DNA of 64,000 nt from Shewanella inventionis. GTDB lineage: Bacteria > Pseudomonadota > Gammaproteobacteria > Enterobacterales > Shewanellaceae. Both the position numbers and the translations under genes were made by a program. Each line of letters starts with the position of its first letter. Within the stretch, counting starts at the first letter, position 1. Positions 25,848-35,532 of this stretch are shown here, one piece after another. The notes below the pieces were generated by a model. The model made no database searches, was not told the origin of the DNA, and saw nothing but the letters and a program-made list of their open reading frames with translations. Location of the stretch: NCBI RefSeq assembly GCF_014641855.1, contig NZ_BMII01000005.1, positions 1 through 64,000 of the forward strand. The letters run 5' to 3'.

Positions 25848-26497
25848 TTATCGTAAAAATGTCAAAATATGACCTTTAAATGCTTCTGGTAAATAATCTG
25901 TGTGTAATGGTTTTTGATGAACAGAACTAAAGCCTAGCTCAATCATTTTGGTTGACAGCTTATTTTTTTACCGCGGCCAGGGTCCACTAAAATCACTTCG
26001 CAAACATCATTGGCATGGGCATTAATAAAGTGAGCTAACAACTCAACATGCTCATCTTCGTATAATAAATCGCTGCCAATAATTAAATCGAATGAACCCA
26101 AATGATCTTGATCACTGGCCCAGTCAGCTTGTTCATAATGAATCGGTTTGTCTTGATTTAGCTCTGTATTACGCAATAAAAACTTACCCACTTCAGGATG
26201 GTAATCAGTCGCGGTGATGTCAGCATGGCGTTTGTTTAGTAACAAACTGCTCAGTGCCATGCCACAACCAATTTCAAGAATACGCTTACTACCAGTTTGG
26301 TACCCATCGATATGATGCGCAAGCACTAGGCTAGAAGGCCAAATAACACCAAAAAGAGGCCAATTGGCTGAAGAAATGCCAAGCTTATTAGCCACACCAT
26401 CTGGATCGAAAAACTCTTGTTTATCACGTAACGTACAAAGGTGAATATCAATTTGACCAAACTCGACCGTTTGGTAGCTTAAGCGTAAATTTGTCAT
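25848..26497 (-). CDS. Class I SAM-dependent methyltransferase, C-terminus frameshifted
   Basis: The main frame begins at the ATG at 26497 (an upstream in-frame start lies at 26563) and shows the SAM-binding motif ILEIGCGMALSSL and, later, DLIIGSDLLYE, as in lysine/nicotinamide-type methyltransferases. After VDPGRGKK it stops early at 25943. Across a run of seven A (25963-25969, T on the plus strand), one added base or two deleted ones restore the frame. It then reads on as NKLSTKMIELGFSSVHQKPL to a stop at 25848, which looks like the normal family end. The gene is either a recent C-terminal frameshift or a homopolymer base-calling error. Target of methylation unknown. Confidence 0.65.
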
Positions 26498-26816
26498 TTG
26501 GCGGCCCTGTTGTGGTGCTCGGCCAAACATCTGAGATAATTGACAAAACGTAAGACTGACCAAACTATAGTAATCTGACCAAAAGACAATCTATTTATAT
26601 AATATTCCGTCAATTACTGAGTCACTAAATAAGTGTGCTAAGGCACTAGCATCATGACTGATGCGTCCTGTCACATTCTTTTTAGTCTCGGGTGATTGTA
26701 TCGAACTGAAACCTCATGTAATCTGCTTGTTGTTAATATAATAAATGGATATTGAGCTAATTTGAGCGAGTCTTGAAAGCAAACGTCCCAACAGATTATT
26801 TGGAACCCCTGTCTAG
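26498..26816. promoter_or_regulatory. Upstream region of pfaR with a candidate -10 box
   Basis: This 319-bp gap should hold the pfa promoter. A TATAAT hexamer lies at 26737-26742, but no convincing -35 box is at the right distance, so an activator may be needed. No obvious operator palindrome seen. The pfaR start itself has no clear ribosome-binding site. Confidence 0.3.
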
Positions 26817-27674
26817 ATGACAAAAAAGATAAATTCACATCCTGAGCCTAAGTCTACTGAGGTTCGGCCACGTCCTAAAACGGTAAAACACCGTAATGCG
26901 ACCACGACGCCAGAGATGCGCCAATTTATCCAGCAATCCGAATATAGCGTGAGCCAATTAGCTAAAATACTTAATATCAGTGAAGCCACTGTGCGTAAAT
27001 GGCGCAAACGTGACTCAATAGATAATACGCCGAACACCCCGCATAAACTCAACACCACGCTCTCTCCCATGCAAGAATATGTCGTGGTTGGTTTGCGCTA
27101 TCAACTTAAAATGCCGCTAGACAGGCTATTAAACATTACCCAAAAGTTTATTAACCCAAATGTATCTCGCTCCGGCCTAGCCCGCTGCTTAAAACGTCAC
27201 GGCGTATCTAAACTCGATGACGTAGACAGTGCATTTGTACCAGAACGTTATTTTAACCAGCTGCCTATTACTCAGGGCACAGACATCGTTACCTATGAAG
27301 TTAACCCACAAACATTGGCTGACACCTTAGCCATTCCCAATGTCGACAATGTGGTGCAGGTAGAATCATTAAGTATTCCCAAACAATACAGCCCCAAACA
27401 AGCTTATTCAGTGTTATTGGGTGTTGATGCAGACACCGACTGGGTCTATTTAGACATTTATCAAGACAGCCATACTCAAGCGAGCAACCGCTATATGGCT
27501 TACGTGCTTAAGCATGGACCGTTTCATCTACGCAAATTATTAGTACGCAACTATCACACTTTTCTTGCTCGTTTTCCTGGAGTAAGTCAATCAGCCGCAA
27601 GCGCAGCCGAACCCCAACATCAGGTAGCTGATCCTCAGTTATCAAACGGAGACTCAAATGAGCCAATCCAATAA
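26817..27674 (+). CDS. pfaR: PfaR, regulator of polyunsaturated fatty acid synthesis
   Basis: 285 residues with a helix-turn-helix at about residues 42-66 (YSVSQLAKILNISEATVRKW), preceded by a basic Lys/Arg/Pro-rich stretch. It lies directly in front of pfaA and overlaps it by 17 bp. PfaR is known from Shewanella and Photobacterium as an activator of pfaABCD. The central and C-terminal parts recall transposase-type DNA-binding proteins. The start is taken as the first ATG; the lack of a ribosome-binding site leaves it open. Confidence 0.85.
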   Translation: MTKKINSHPEPKSTEVRPRPKTVKHRNATTTPEMRQFIQQSEYSVSQLAKILNISEATVRKWRKRDSIDNTPNTPHKLNTTLSPMQEYVVVGLRYQLKMPLDRLLNITQKFINPNVSRSGLARCLKRHGVSKLDDVDSAFVPERYFNQLPITQGTDIVTYEVNPQTLADTLAIPNVDNVVQVESLSIPKQYSPKQAYSVLLGVDADTDWVYLDIYQDSHTQASNRYMAYVLKHGPFHLRKLLVRNYHTFLARFPGVSQSAASAAEPQHQVADPQLSNGDSNEPIQ

Positions 27675-30600
27675 TCATGATAAGCGCCTTAACAAGCGCT
27701 TAAAAGACATGCCCATTGCCATTGTTGGCATGGCGAGCATATTTGCCAATTCGCGTTACCTGAACAAATTTTGGGATTTAATCAGCGAAAAAATCGACGC
27801 CATTGTTGATATTCCAGACAGTCACTGGAACGCCGACGATTACTACGATGCCGATAAATCTGCGCCCGATAAAAGCTACTGTAAACGTGGCGGTTTTTTA
27901 CCTGAAGTTGATTTCAACCCAATGGAATTTGGTCTTCCACCTAACATTTTAGAACTCACCGACACCTCGCAATTATTGTCATTAGTGGTAGCCAAAGAGG
28001 TATTAGCTGACGCTGGCGTTGATGCACAATACGATACCGACCGTATTGGTATTACCCTTGGTGTGGGCGGCGGACAAAAAATCAACCACAGCTTAAGTAG
28101 TCGCTTGCAATACCCTGTACTTAAAAAAGTATTCAAAAACAGTGGTATTAGTGACGCCGACAGCGACATGCTGATCAAGAAATTTCAAGACCAATACATC
28201 CACTGGGAAGAAAACTCATTCCCGGGTTCGCTCGGCAACGTGATTGCTGGCCGTATTGCTAACCGTTTTGACCTAGGCGGCATGAACTGTGTTGTCGATG
28301 CGGCTTGTGCGGGCTCACTTGCGGCCATGCGCATGGCGATTACCGAACTGGTTGAAGGGCGCAGTGACATGATGATCACCGGCGGTGTTTGTACCGACAA
28401 CTCGCCGTCAATGTACATGAGTTTTTCAAAAACCCCAGCCTTTACCACTAACGACACAATTCAACCTTTCGATATCGACTCAAAAGGCATGATGATCGGT
28501 GAAGGTATTGGCATGATCGCCATTAAGCGCCTTGAAGATGCTGAACGTGATGGCGATAAAATCTATGCGGTAATTAAAGGTATTGGCTCATCGTCTGACG
28601 GTAAATTTAAAAGTATTTATGCTCCGCGCCCAGAAGGCCAGGCTAAAGCATTAAAGCGTGCTTATGATGACGCAGGGTTTGCCCCGCATACAGTAGGACT
28701 CATTGAAGCCCATGGTACAGGTACCGCCGCTGGTGATGTGGCTGAGTTTAACGGTTTAACGTCCGTTTTTGCTGAAGATAACCAAACAAAACAGCACATT
28801 GCACTAGGCTCGGTTAAGTCTCAAGTCGGTCATACTAAGTCTACCGCAGGCACGGCAGGCTTAATCAAAGTTGCATTAGCTTTGCATCACAAAGTGTTAC
28901 CGCCAACGATCAACGTCAGTAAGCCACACCCCAAATTGGGCATCAATGATTCACCGTTTTATCTCAATACCGAAACGCGTCCTTGGTTACCTCGCCCTGA
29001 CGACACGCCGCGCCGCGCCGGGATTAGCTCGTTTGGTTTTGGTGGCACTAACTTTCACATCGTATTGGAAGAGTACCGTCAAGAACACGCCCGTAATGAC
29101 AAATACCGTCAACGCGCGGTGCCACAAAGCTTACTGATCAGTGCAGATAACAAGGCTGCACTGCAAAGTAAATTGGCCGAGCTACAAGCTGAAATAGCCG
29201 CCATCGATACCAGCAAAGCCAATAGTCAAGAATTGGCATTAACCGAGCTAGCCCAGCGCTTTGCCATTTCTGAGATCGCGCCAACTGCAGCACGTTTAGG
29301 CCTAGTTGTGACGTCAATTGCTAACTTAACAGTGCAGCTTACTCAAGCCCTTGGCCAGTTAACTAACAATGATGCCGATAATTGGCAATTACCCTCTGGC
29401 GCAAGTTATCGCAGTGCCAGCCTAGTGCATAAAAACGCGAAAGCGAAAGTGGCAGCATTGTTTGCAGGCCAAGGGGCACAATATGTCAACATGGCCACCG
29501 AGCTTGCATGTTACTACCCTGAAATGCGTCAGCAATTAATGCAAGCAGACAAAGTGTTTGCCAAGCATAAACAAACGCCATTATCGCAAATTATCTACCC
29601 TATTCCGGCTTTTGAGGAGCAAGACATTGCCGCGCAGCAAGCCGCATTAACCAACACGGCTTATGCTCAAAGCGCCATCGGTGCGGTCAGCATGGGCCAA
29701 TACGCACTGTATACGCAAGCCGGCTTTAGTCCTGACATGGTCGCAGGCCACAGTTTTGGTGAACTGTCAGCCTTGTGTGCAGCAGGGGTTATCAGCCAGG
29801 ATGATTATTATCAATTGGCCTTTGCTCGTGGCCAGGCCATGGCGGCCACACCTGCCGATCAAGACCCAGGCGCCATGTACGCCATCATTGTGCCGCCACA
29901 AGCAGCCGAACAAGGTGTCAGTCAGTTAGAAAACTGTATCAGTGCCTTTGATGGCGTAAAAGTCGCTAACTACAATGCGCCAACGCAATTAGTGATTGCA
30001 GGCCCAACAGAGGCTTGTGCTGATGCAGCAAAAGCCATTACTGCAGAGTTAGGCTTTAAAGCCATTGCCTTGCCAGTATCAGGTGCGTTCCACACTCCTT
30101 TAGTTGGCCACGCGCAAAAGCCGTTTGCCAAAGCAATTAGCAAGGTTAAGTTTGCTAAGCCTAACGTGGCGTTATACGCCAACGGTACAGGCAAGCTTCA
30201 CCCAAGCGATGGCAAATCGATTCAAGCCGCCTTTAGTGAACACATGCTGCAGTCAGTGCATTTTAGCGAGCAACTCGTTGCTATGTACGATGCTGGCGCG
30301 CGAGTATTTGTTGAGTTTGGGCCTAAAAACATTTTACAAAAGCTGGTTGAGGCCACATTGAGCAACAAACCTGAAGCGGTTAGTGTTGTTAGTCTAAACC
30401 CTAACCCGAAAGGCTGTAGCGACACTCAATTGCGTCAAGCAGCAACCCAACTTGCAGTATTAGGCGTTGCATTAACTGAGGTTGACCCTTACCAGGCACC
30501 TTTAGCAGAGCTGGCCAAAGTATCACCGATGAACGTCAAACTGACGGCGCAAAACTACATCAGCCCAAGCACACAAGCCAAGATGCAAACATCATTGCAA

Positions 30601-33600
30601 AGCGGCGAAGTCACCAGCAAGACAGTGGAAGTGCCTGTCGAGAAAATTGTGGAAAAAATAGTGGAAAAACAAGTGATCAAAACAGAGTATGTTGAAGTGG
30701 CAACTGCACCTACGGCATCTGCGCAAGCGTCTATTGCACAAGCGCCTCTTACACAAGCGCCTGCGCAAGCTAGTCAAACATCAGCTCAGGCGCAAACACA
30801 CACAAGGGTAAGTAACGACAGTTTAAGTGCATTTTTTGCAGCGCAGCAACAAACAGCCACCTTACATCAACAGTTTTTAGCCATTCCACAGCAATATGGC
30901 GATACGTTCAATAGCTTGATGACAGCCCAGGCGCAAATGGCATCATCAGGGGTTGCTATCCCCGAAAGCTTGCAACGCTCGATGGAACTATTCCACCAGC
31001 ATCAAGCGCAAACACTGCAAAGTCACACACAGTTTTTAGCACTGCAAGCGCAAACCAGTCAGGCTGCTCTTGCCATGTTACAAGTGCAAGCACCTGCTGC
31101 TGTAAATACCTTTGCCAATAACCTTGCAGCGCCACAAACGGTTACAGCACCTGTTGCGTCAACCCAAACACCAGCAATGACTCAAGCCGCTGCGCCAGCA
31201 ACTTTTGCAGCCGCTGCCACAACACCAACACCGACACCCGCAGCAGTATCAGAGCCAATCGCTCAAGTGGCTCAACCAGCAGCACCGATGCCTGCAACGG
31301 CACCAGTAGCAAGTGCATCTACAGGCTTATCGGCAGATGCAGTGCAGCTCACCATGATGAATGTGGTTGCCGACAAAACCGGTTACCCAACTGAAATGCT
31401 CGAACTTGGCATGGACATGGAAGCTGATCTAGGCATCGACTCCATCAAACGTGTGGAGATTTTAGGTACAGTGCAAGATGAACTGCCGGGCTTACCAGAG
31501 CTTAGCCCTGAAGATTTAGCTGAGTGTCGCACCTTGGGCGAGATTGTTGACTACATGCAATCAAAGCTTGCACCAGTAAAGGGGTCAACTGTCCAAACAT
31601 CACCTGCTAAAGCATCAGTAGCTCAAACATCAGCGCCAACATCTGGCTTAAGCGCGGAAACCGTGCTCACGACCATGATGGCAGTGGTTGCCGACAAAAC
31701 CGGTTACCCAGCTGAAATGCTTGAACTCACCATGGACATGGAAGCCGATTTAGGTATCGACTCCATCAAGCGCGTAGAGATTTTGGGCACAGTGCAAGAT
31801 GAACTACCGGGCTTACCAGAACTTAGCCCTGAAGATTTAGCAGAGTGTCGCACTTTGGGTGAAATTGTTGATTATATGCAATCAAAGCTTGCACCTGTAC
31901 AGGGATCAACTAACCAAACATCACCTGCTCAAGCATCAGTAGCTCAAACATCAGTGCCAACATCTGGCTTAAGCGCTGAGACCGTATTGAATACCATGAT
32001 GGCAGTAGTCGCTGACAAAACCGGTTACCCAGCAGAAATGCTTGAGCTCACCATGGACATGGAAGCAGACTTAGGTATCGACTCCATCAAGCGCGTGGAA
32101 ATTTTAGGCACAGTGCAAGATGAGTTACCGGGCTTACCAGAGCTCAGCCCTGAAGATTTAGCTGAGTGTCGCACCTTGGGCGAGATTGTTGATTATATGC
32201 AATCGACCTTGTCTGCCTCAACTGAGTCAGCCTCAACTGTATCTACAGCGCCAGCGGTACAAGTCGAAGCCTCAGGCTTAAGCGCGGAAACCGTGCTCAC
32301 GACCATGATGACAGTGGTAGCCGACAAAACCGGTTACCCAGCAGAAATGCTCGAGCTCACCATGGACATGGAAGCCGATTTAGGTATCGACTCCATCAAG
32401 CGCGTAGAGATTTTAGGCACAGTGCAAGATGAACTGCCGGGCTTACCAGAGCTTAGCCCTGAAGACTTGGCTGAGTGTCGCACCTTGGGCGAGATTGTTG
32501 ATTATATGCAATCAAAGCTTGCACCAGTACAGGGATCAACTATCCAAATATCACCTGCTCAAGCATCAGTAGCTCAAACATCAGCGCCAACATCAGGCTT
32601 AAGCGCGGAAACCGTGCTCACGACCATGATGACAGTGGTAGCCGACAAAACCGGTTACCCAGCAGAAATGCTCGAGCTCACCATGGACATGGAAGCCGAT
32701 TTAGGTATCGACTCCATCAAGCGCGTAGAAATTTTAGGCACGGTGCAAGATGAACTGCCGGGTTTACCAGAACTCAACCCAGAAGATTTAGCCGAGTGTC
32801 GTACATTGGGTGAAATCGTCAGTTATATGCAAGGTAAGCTAGGCGCACCAGCCTCAGTTACCGTTAAGGCAACATCGAATACTGAAGTTATCGACACATC
32901 AGATTTACCACCACACAGCGGGGTAGCGCTAAAAAAGTTGCCAGCGGCGGATAAACTAGAAGCATGTTATTCAACAGACAGCTGCATTGTCATCACAGAT
33001 GATGGCCATAACGCAGGTGTACTTGCTGAGAAACTTCATGCAAAAGGATTAACCGTCGCCGTTATTCGTAACCCAGACAGCATCAGCGCTGCTCACTCGC
33101 CTTTAAGCAGCGACATCAGCAGCTATGTGCTTAACAGCATTGATGATGCAAGCATTGCCAAAGTGGTAAGCGAGATAAGTGCTAAGCACCCCATTGCGGG
33201 CTTTGTACATTTACAGCCTCAATTTAAGCTCAACACCCAAAACCTCGTCAGCTGCAATGAGGCGGCAAAATCCGCTGTTGATAACGCCTTTTTATGGGCG
33301 AAACATCTGCATGCTGAATTTGCTAAACCCCTGCAATCACGCTTAAGTTACTTTACCGTAAGCCGTATTGACGGTGGCTTTGGCTACCTAGATAGCGCAG
33401 CGCTTAGTAAAGCTGAATTAAACCAAGCTGCACTGTCAGGCCTCACCAAAACCTTAAGCCATGAATGGCCAAATGTGTTCTGCCGTGCGCTTGATATCGC
33501 CAATAACATTGATGCCAAAACGTTTGCCAATGCCATTATTGCTGAACTGTTTGATGTTAATGGTGAAGCACCCAGTGCTAAACGCATTACCGAAGTGGGC

Positions 33601-35532
33601 ATTAGCCAGCAAGGCCGCGCAACATTAATTGCAGCAAAAACTGGCAGCTCGCAATACCCAGCAGCAGTGTTAACCCAACAAGACAACATATTGGTCACTG
33701 GCGGCGCTAAAGGTGTCACCTTTGAATGTGCACTTACCTTAGCCAAGCAGTGTCAATCGCACTTTGTACTTGCTGGTCGTAGTCAGCACCTTGGTAATAA
33801 CATGCCAGCTTGGGCCCAAGGCAAACAAGCTTCAGAGCTGAAAACCGCCGCCATTAGTTACATTCAATCTCAAGGCGAAAAACCCACACCAAAGCAAATA
33901 GATGCATTAGTGTGGCCAGTACAAAGTAGCTTAGAAATTGACCGTGCCCTCGCCGCCTTTACCAAGGTAGGCGCCAGCGCGCAATATGTGGCGATGGATG
34001 TCAGCAATGCTAAAGGCGTTATCGACGCACTGGCAGAGTTAACTGATGCTAACGATAAAAAGTTAGTCATCAATGGCGTCATTCATGGCGCTGGCGTATT
34101 GGCAGATAAGCACATTCAAGACAAAACCTTAGATGAACTGAATCGCGTTTACAGCACTAAAGTCACTGGCATCACGAGCATCATTAATGCGCTTGATCCA
34201 CAAGAGATCAAATTGGTCGCCATGTTCTCATCGGCGGCAGGGTTTTATGGCAATACAGGTCAAAGCGACTATGCGATGTCGAATGAAATTCTTAATAAAA
34301 CCGCATTAAAATTGGCCGCACAATTGCCCCAAGCCAAAGTCATGAGCTTTAACTGGGGCCCATGGGACGGCGGTATGGTGAGCTCTGCACTGAAAAAGAT
34401 GTTTGTTGAACGTGGCGTATACGTGATCTCGCTTGAAGCTGGTGCCAACTTATTTGCTCATAGCTTATTAAGCTCGCAAGGCGTGCAAATGCTAATTGGT
34501 TCAGATATGCAAGGCTCAGCTTCACAGGATGCTACTGCAAAAAAGCCTAATGCGAACACTTTGCCGCACGCAGAGGGTTCGCTGACGTTTTCTGCGCCAT
34601 ATTTGGCTACAGACAGCAAAATCATTACGGTAACTCGTGTGCTTCAGCGTAGTGAGCTGGAATTTGTAAACGATCACCGAATTGCTGGCAACCCAGTGTT
34701 GCCGACGGTGTGCGCTATACAGTGGATGCGCGAAACCGCACAAACCTTGTGCCATATGCCAGTGTCTATTGCTGACTACAAATTGCTCAAAGGGGTTATT
34801 TTTGACACCGACCAGCCACATTTACTGCAGTTGCAACTCACTCAAACTGACGCGGGCATAAACGCGTTATTAATGAGCCGTTTGTTAAACGAGCCAAACT
34901 CGGCGATGAAGCCACAATATCAGGCTACCTTAGTCGCTAATGACGCCTTAACAGACTCGGCCATCACTGCATCAAGATTACCTGCAACGGTACTGCAAAA
35001 TTTGACACAAATGACCGCCATACACCATGGCGATAGCTTGTATCAAAATGGCACTTTGTTCCATGGGCCGCGTTTGCAGGGTATTAAGCAAGTGTTGAGC
35101 TTCGATGATGAACAGCTGGTGTGCCAGGTTAAGCTACCGCTCATCGAACTTGCCGACTGCCCCGGCTTTGCGCCATCATCAGTCACGGGTGGCAGTCAAC
35201 TGTTTGCCGAAGATTTGCTGTTACAGGCCATGTTGGTTTGGGCAAGGCTCAAGTACGATGCTGCCAGTTTGCCATCATCAATGGGGCAATTTATCACGGT
35301 AGCGCCTTTTGTCAGTGGCGATAAGGGTTACATTCAACTTGAGGTGTTAAAACACAGCGGCAGAATGTTAATGGCCAATGTGAGCTTGTATCATCAAGAT
35401 GGACGTTTAAGTTGCCAAATGCGTGATGCCAAAACCACCATTAGCAAAACCCTGAATCAGGCCTTTACTAATCAACATGAGAGTCAACATGAGAGTCAGC
35501 CTGCAAACCAGCACAGCAAGGACAGCGTGTGA
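27658..35532 (+). CDS. pfaA: PfaA, polyunsaturated fatty acid synthase subunit A
   Basis: 2624 residues, in the usual PfaA range. Domains in order: beta-ketoacyl synthase (about 15-470) with active Cys in DAACAGS and His in EAHGTGT and GHTKSTAGT; malonyl-CoA acyltransferase (about 600-900) with GHSFGE; an Ala/Pro/Gln-rich linker; five acyl carrier domains (about 1222-1731), each with LGIDSIKR where Ser takes the phosphopantetheine arm; a ketoreductase (about 2005-2230) with VTGGAKGVTF and SSAAGFYGNTGQSDYAMSN; and a C-terminal dehydratase-like region (about 2310-2600) with NDHRIAGNPVLP. It builds EPA or a related chain iteratively with PfaB, C and D. GGAGACTCAA precedes the ATG. Overlaps pfaR and pfaB. 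Confidence 0.95.
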   Translation: MSQSNNHDKRLNKRLKDMPIAIVGMASIFANSRYLNKFWDLISEKIDAIVDIPDSHWNADDYYDADKSAPDKSYCKRGGFLPEVDFNPMEFGLPPNILELTDTSQLLSLVVAKEVLADAGVDAQYDTDRIGITLGVGGGQKINHSLSSRLQYPVLKKVFKNSGISDADSDMLIKKFQDQYIHWEENSFPGSLGNVIAGRIANRFDLGGMNCVVDAACAGSLAAMRMAITELVEGRSDMMITGGVCTDNSPSMYMSFSKTPAFTTNDTIQPFDIDSKGMMIGEGIGMIAIKRLEDAERDGDKIYAVIKGIGSSSDGKFKSIYAPRPEGQAKALKRAYDDAGFAPHTVGLIEAHGTGTAAGDVAEFNGLTSVFAEDNQTKQHIALGSVKSQVGHTKSTAGTAGLIKVALALHHKVLPPTINVSKPHPKLGINDSPFYLNTETRPWLPRPDDTPRRAGISSFGFGGTNFHIVLEEYRQEHARNDKYRQRAVPQSLLISADNKAALQSKLAELQAEIAAIDTSKANSQELALTELAQRFAISEIAPTAARLGLVVTSIANLTVQLTQALGQLTNNDADNWQLPSGASYRSASLVHKNAKAKVAALFAGQGAQYVNMATELACYYPEMRQQLMQADKVFAKHKQTPLSQIIYPIPAFEEQDIAAQQAALTNTAYAQSAIGAVSMGQYALYTQAGFSPDMVAGHSFGELSALCAAGVISQDDYYQLAFARGQAMAATPADQDPGAMYAIIVPPQAAEQGVSQLENCISAFDGVKVANYNAPTQLVIAGPTEACADAAKAITAELGFKAIALPVSGAFHTPLVGHAQKPFAKAISKVKFAKPNVALYANGTGKLHPSDGKSIQAAFSEHMLQSVHFSEQLVAMYDAGARVFVEFGPKNILQKLVEATLSNKPEAVSVVSLNPNPKGCSDTQLRQAATQLAVLGVALTEVDPYQAPLAELAKVSPMNVKLTAQNYISPSTQAKMQTSLQSGEVTSKTVEVPVEKIVEKIVEKQVIKTEYVEVATAPTASAQASIAQAPLTQAPAQASQTSAQAQTHTRVSNDSLSAFFAAQQQTATLHQQFLAIPQQYGDTFNSLMTAQAQMASSGVAIPESLQRSMELFHQHQAQTLQSHTQFLALQAQTSQAALAMLQVQAPAAVNTFANNLAAPQTVTAPVASTQTPAMTQAAAPATFAAAATTPTPTPAAVSEPIAQVAQPAAPMPATAPVASASTGLSADAVQLTMMNVVADKTGYPTEMLELGMDMEADLGIDSIKRVEILGTVQDELPGLPELSPEDLAECRTLGEIVDYMQSKLAPVKGSTVQTSPAKASVAQTSAPTSGLSAETVLTTMMAVVADKTGYPAEMLELTMDMEADLGIDSIKRVEILGTVQDELPGLPELSPEDLAECRTLGEIVDYMQSKLAPVQGSTNQTSPAQASVAQTSVPTSGLSAETVLNTMMAVVADKTGYPAEMLELTMDMEADLGIDSIKRVEILGTVQDELPGLPELSPEDLAECRTLGEIVDYMQSTLSASTESASTVSTAPAVQVEASGLSAETVLTTMMTVVADKTGYPAEMLELTMDMEADLGIDSIKRVEILGTVQDELPGLPELSPEDLAECRTLGEIVDYMQSKLAPVQGSTIQISPAQASVAQTSAPTSGLSAETVLTTMMTVVADKTGYPAEMLELTMDMEADLGIDSIKRVEILGTVQDELPGLPELNPEDLAECRTLGEIVSYMQGKLGAPASVTVKATSNTEVIDTSDLPPHSGVALKKLPAADKLEACYSTDSCIVITDDGHNAGVLAEKLHAKGLTVAVIRNPDSISAAHSPLSSDISSYVLNSIDDASIAKVVSEISAKHPIAGFVHLQPQFKLNTQNLVSCNEAAKSAVDNAFLWAKHLHAEFAKPLQSRLSYFTVSRIDGGFGYLDSAALSKAELNQAALSGLTKTLSHEWPNVFCRALDIANNIDAKTFANAIIAELFDVNGEAPSAKRITEVGISQQGRATLIAAKTGSSQYPAAVLTQQDNILVTGGAKGVTFECALTLAKQCQSHFVLAGRSQHLGNNMPAWAQGKQASELKTAAISYIQSQGEKPTPKQIDALVWPVQSSLEIDRALAAFTKVGASAQYVAMDVSNAKGVIDALAELTDANDKKLVINGVIHGAGVLADKHIQDKTLDELNRVYSTKVTGITSIINALDPQEIKLVAMFSSAAGFYGNTGQSDYAMSNEILNKTALKLAAQLPQAKVMSFNWGPWDGGMVSSALKKMFVERGVYVISLEAGANLFAHSLLSSQGVQMLIGSDMQGSASQDATAKKPNANTLPHAEGSLTFSAPYLATDSKIITVTRVLQRSELEFVNDHRIAGNPVLPTVCAIQWMRETAQTLCHMPVSIADYKLLKGVIFDTDQPHLLQLQLTQTDAGINALLMSRLLNEPNSAMKPQYQATLVANDALTDSAITASRLPATVLQNLTQMTAIHHGDSLYQNGTLFHGPRLQGIKQVLSFDDEQLVCQVKLPLIELADCPGFAPSSVTGGSQLFAEDLLLQAMLVWARLKYDAASLPSSMGQFITVAPFVSGDKGYIQLEVLKHSGRMLMANVSLYHQDGRLSCQMRDAKTTISKTLNQAFTNQHESQHESQPANQHSKDSV
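31321..32850 (+). repeat. Five tandem acyl-carrier-protein repeats in pfaA
   Basis: The phrase GCCGACAAAACCGG or a close variant occurs at 31369, 31690, 32011, 32320 and 32641, spaced 321, 321, 309 and 321 bp. The DNA of the repeats is nearly identical, so gene conversion or unequal crossing-over is likely. The linkers differ: repeat three is followed by a shorter, Ser/Thr-rich linker. The last domain reads PELNPEDLAEC where the others read PELSPEDLAEC. Confidence 0.9.

Noticed and set aside
31321..32850. Regular repeats resembling a CRISPR array
   Set aside because: The spacing is 321 bp, the repeats are coding, and they encode acyl carrier domains.
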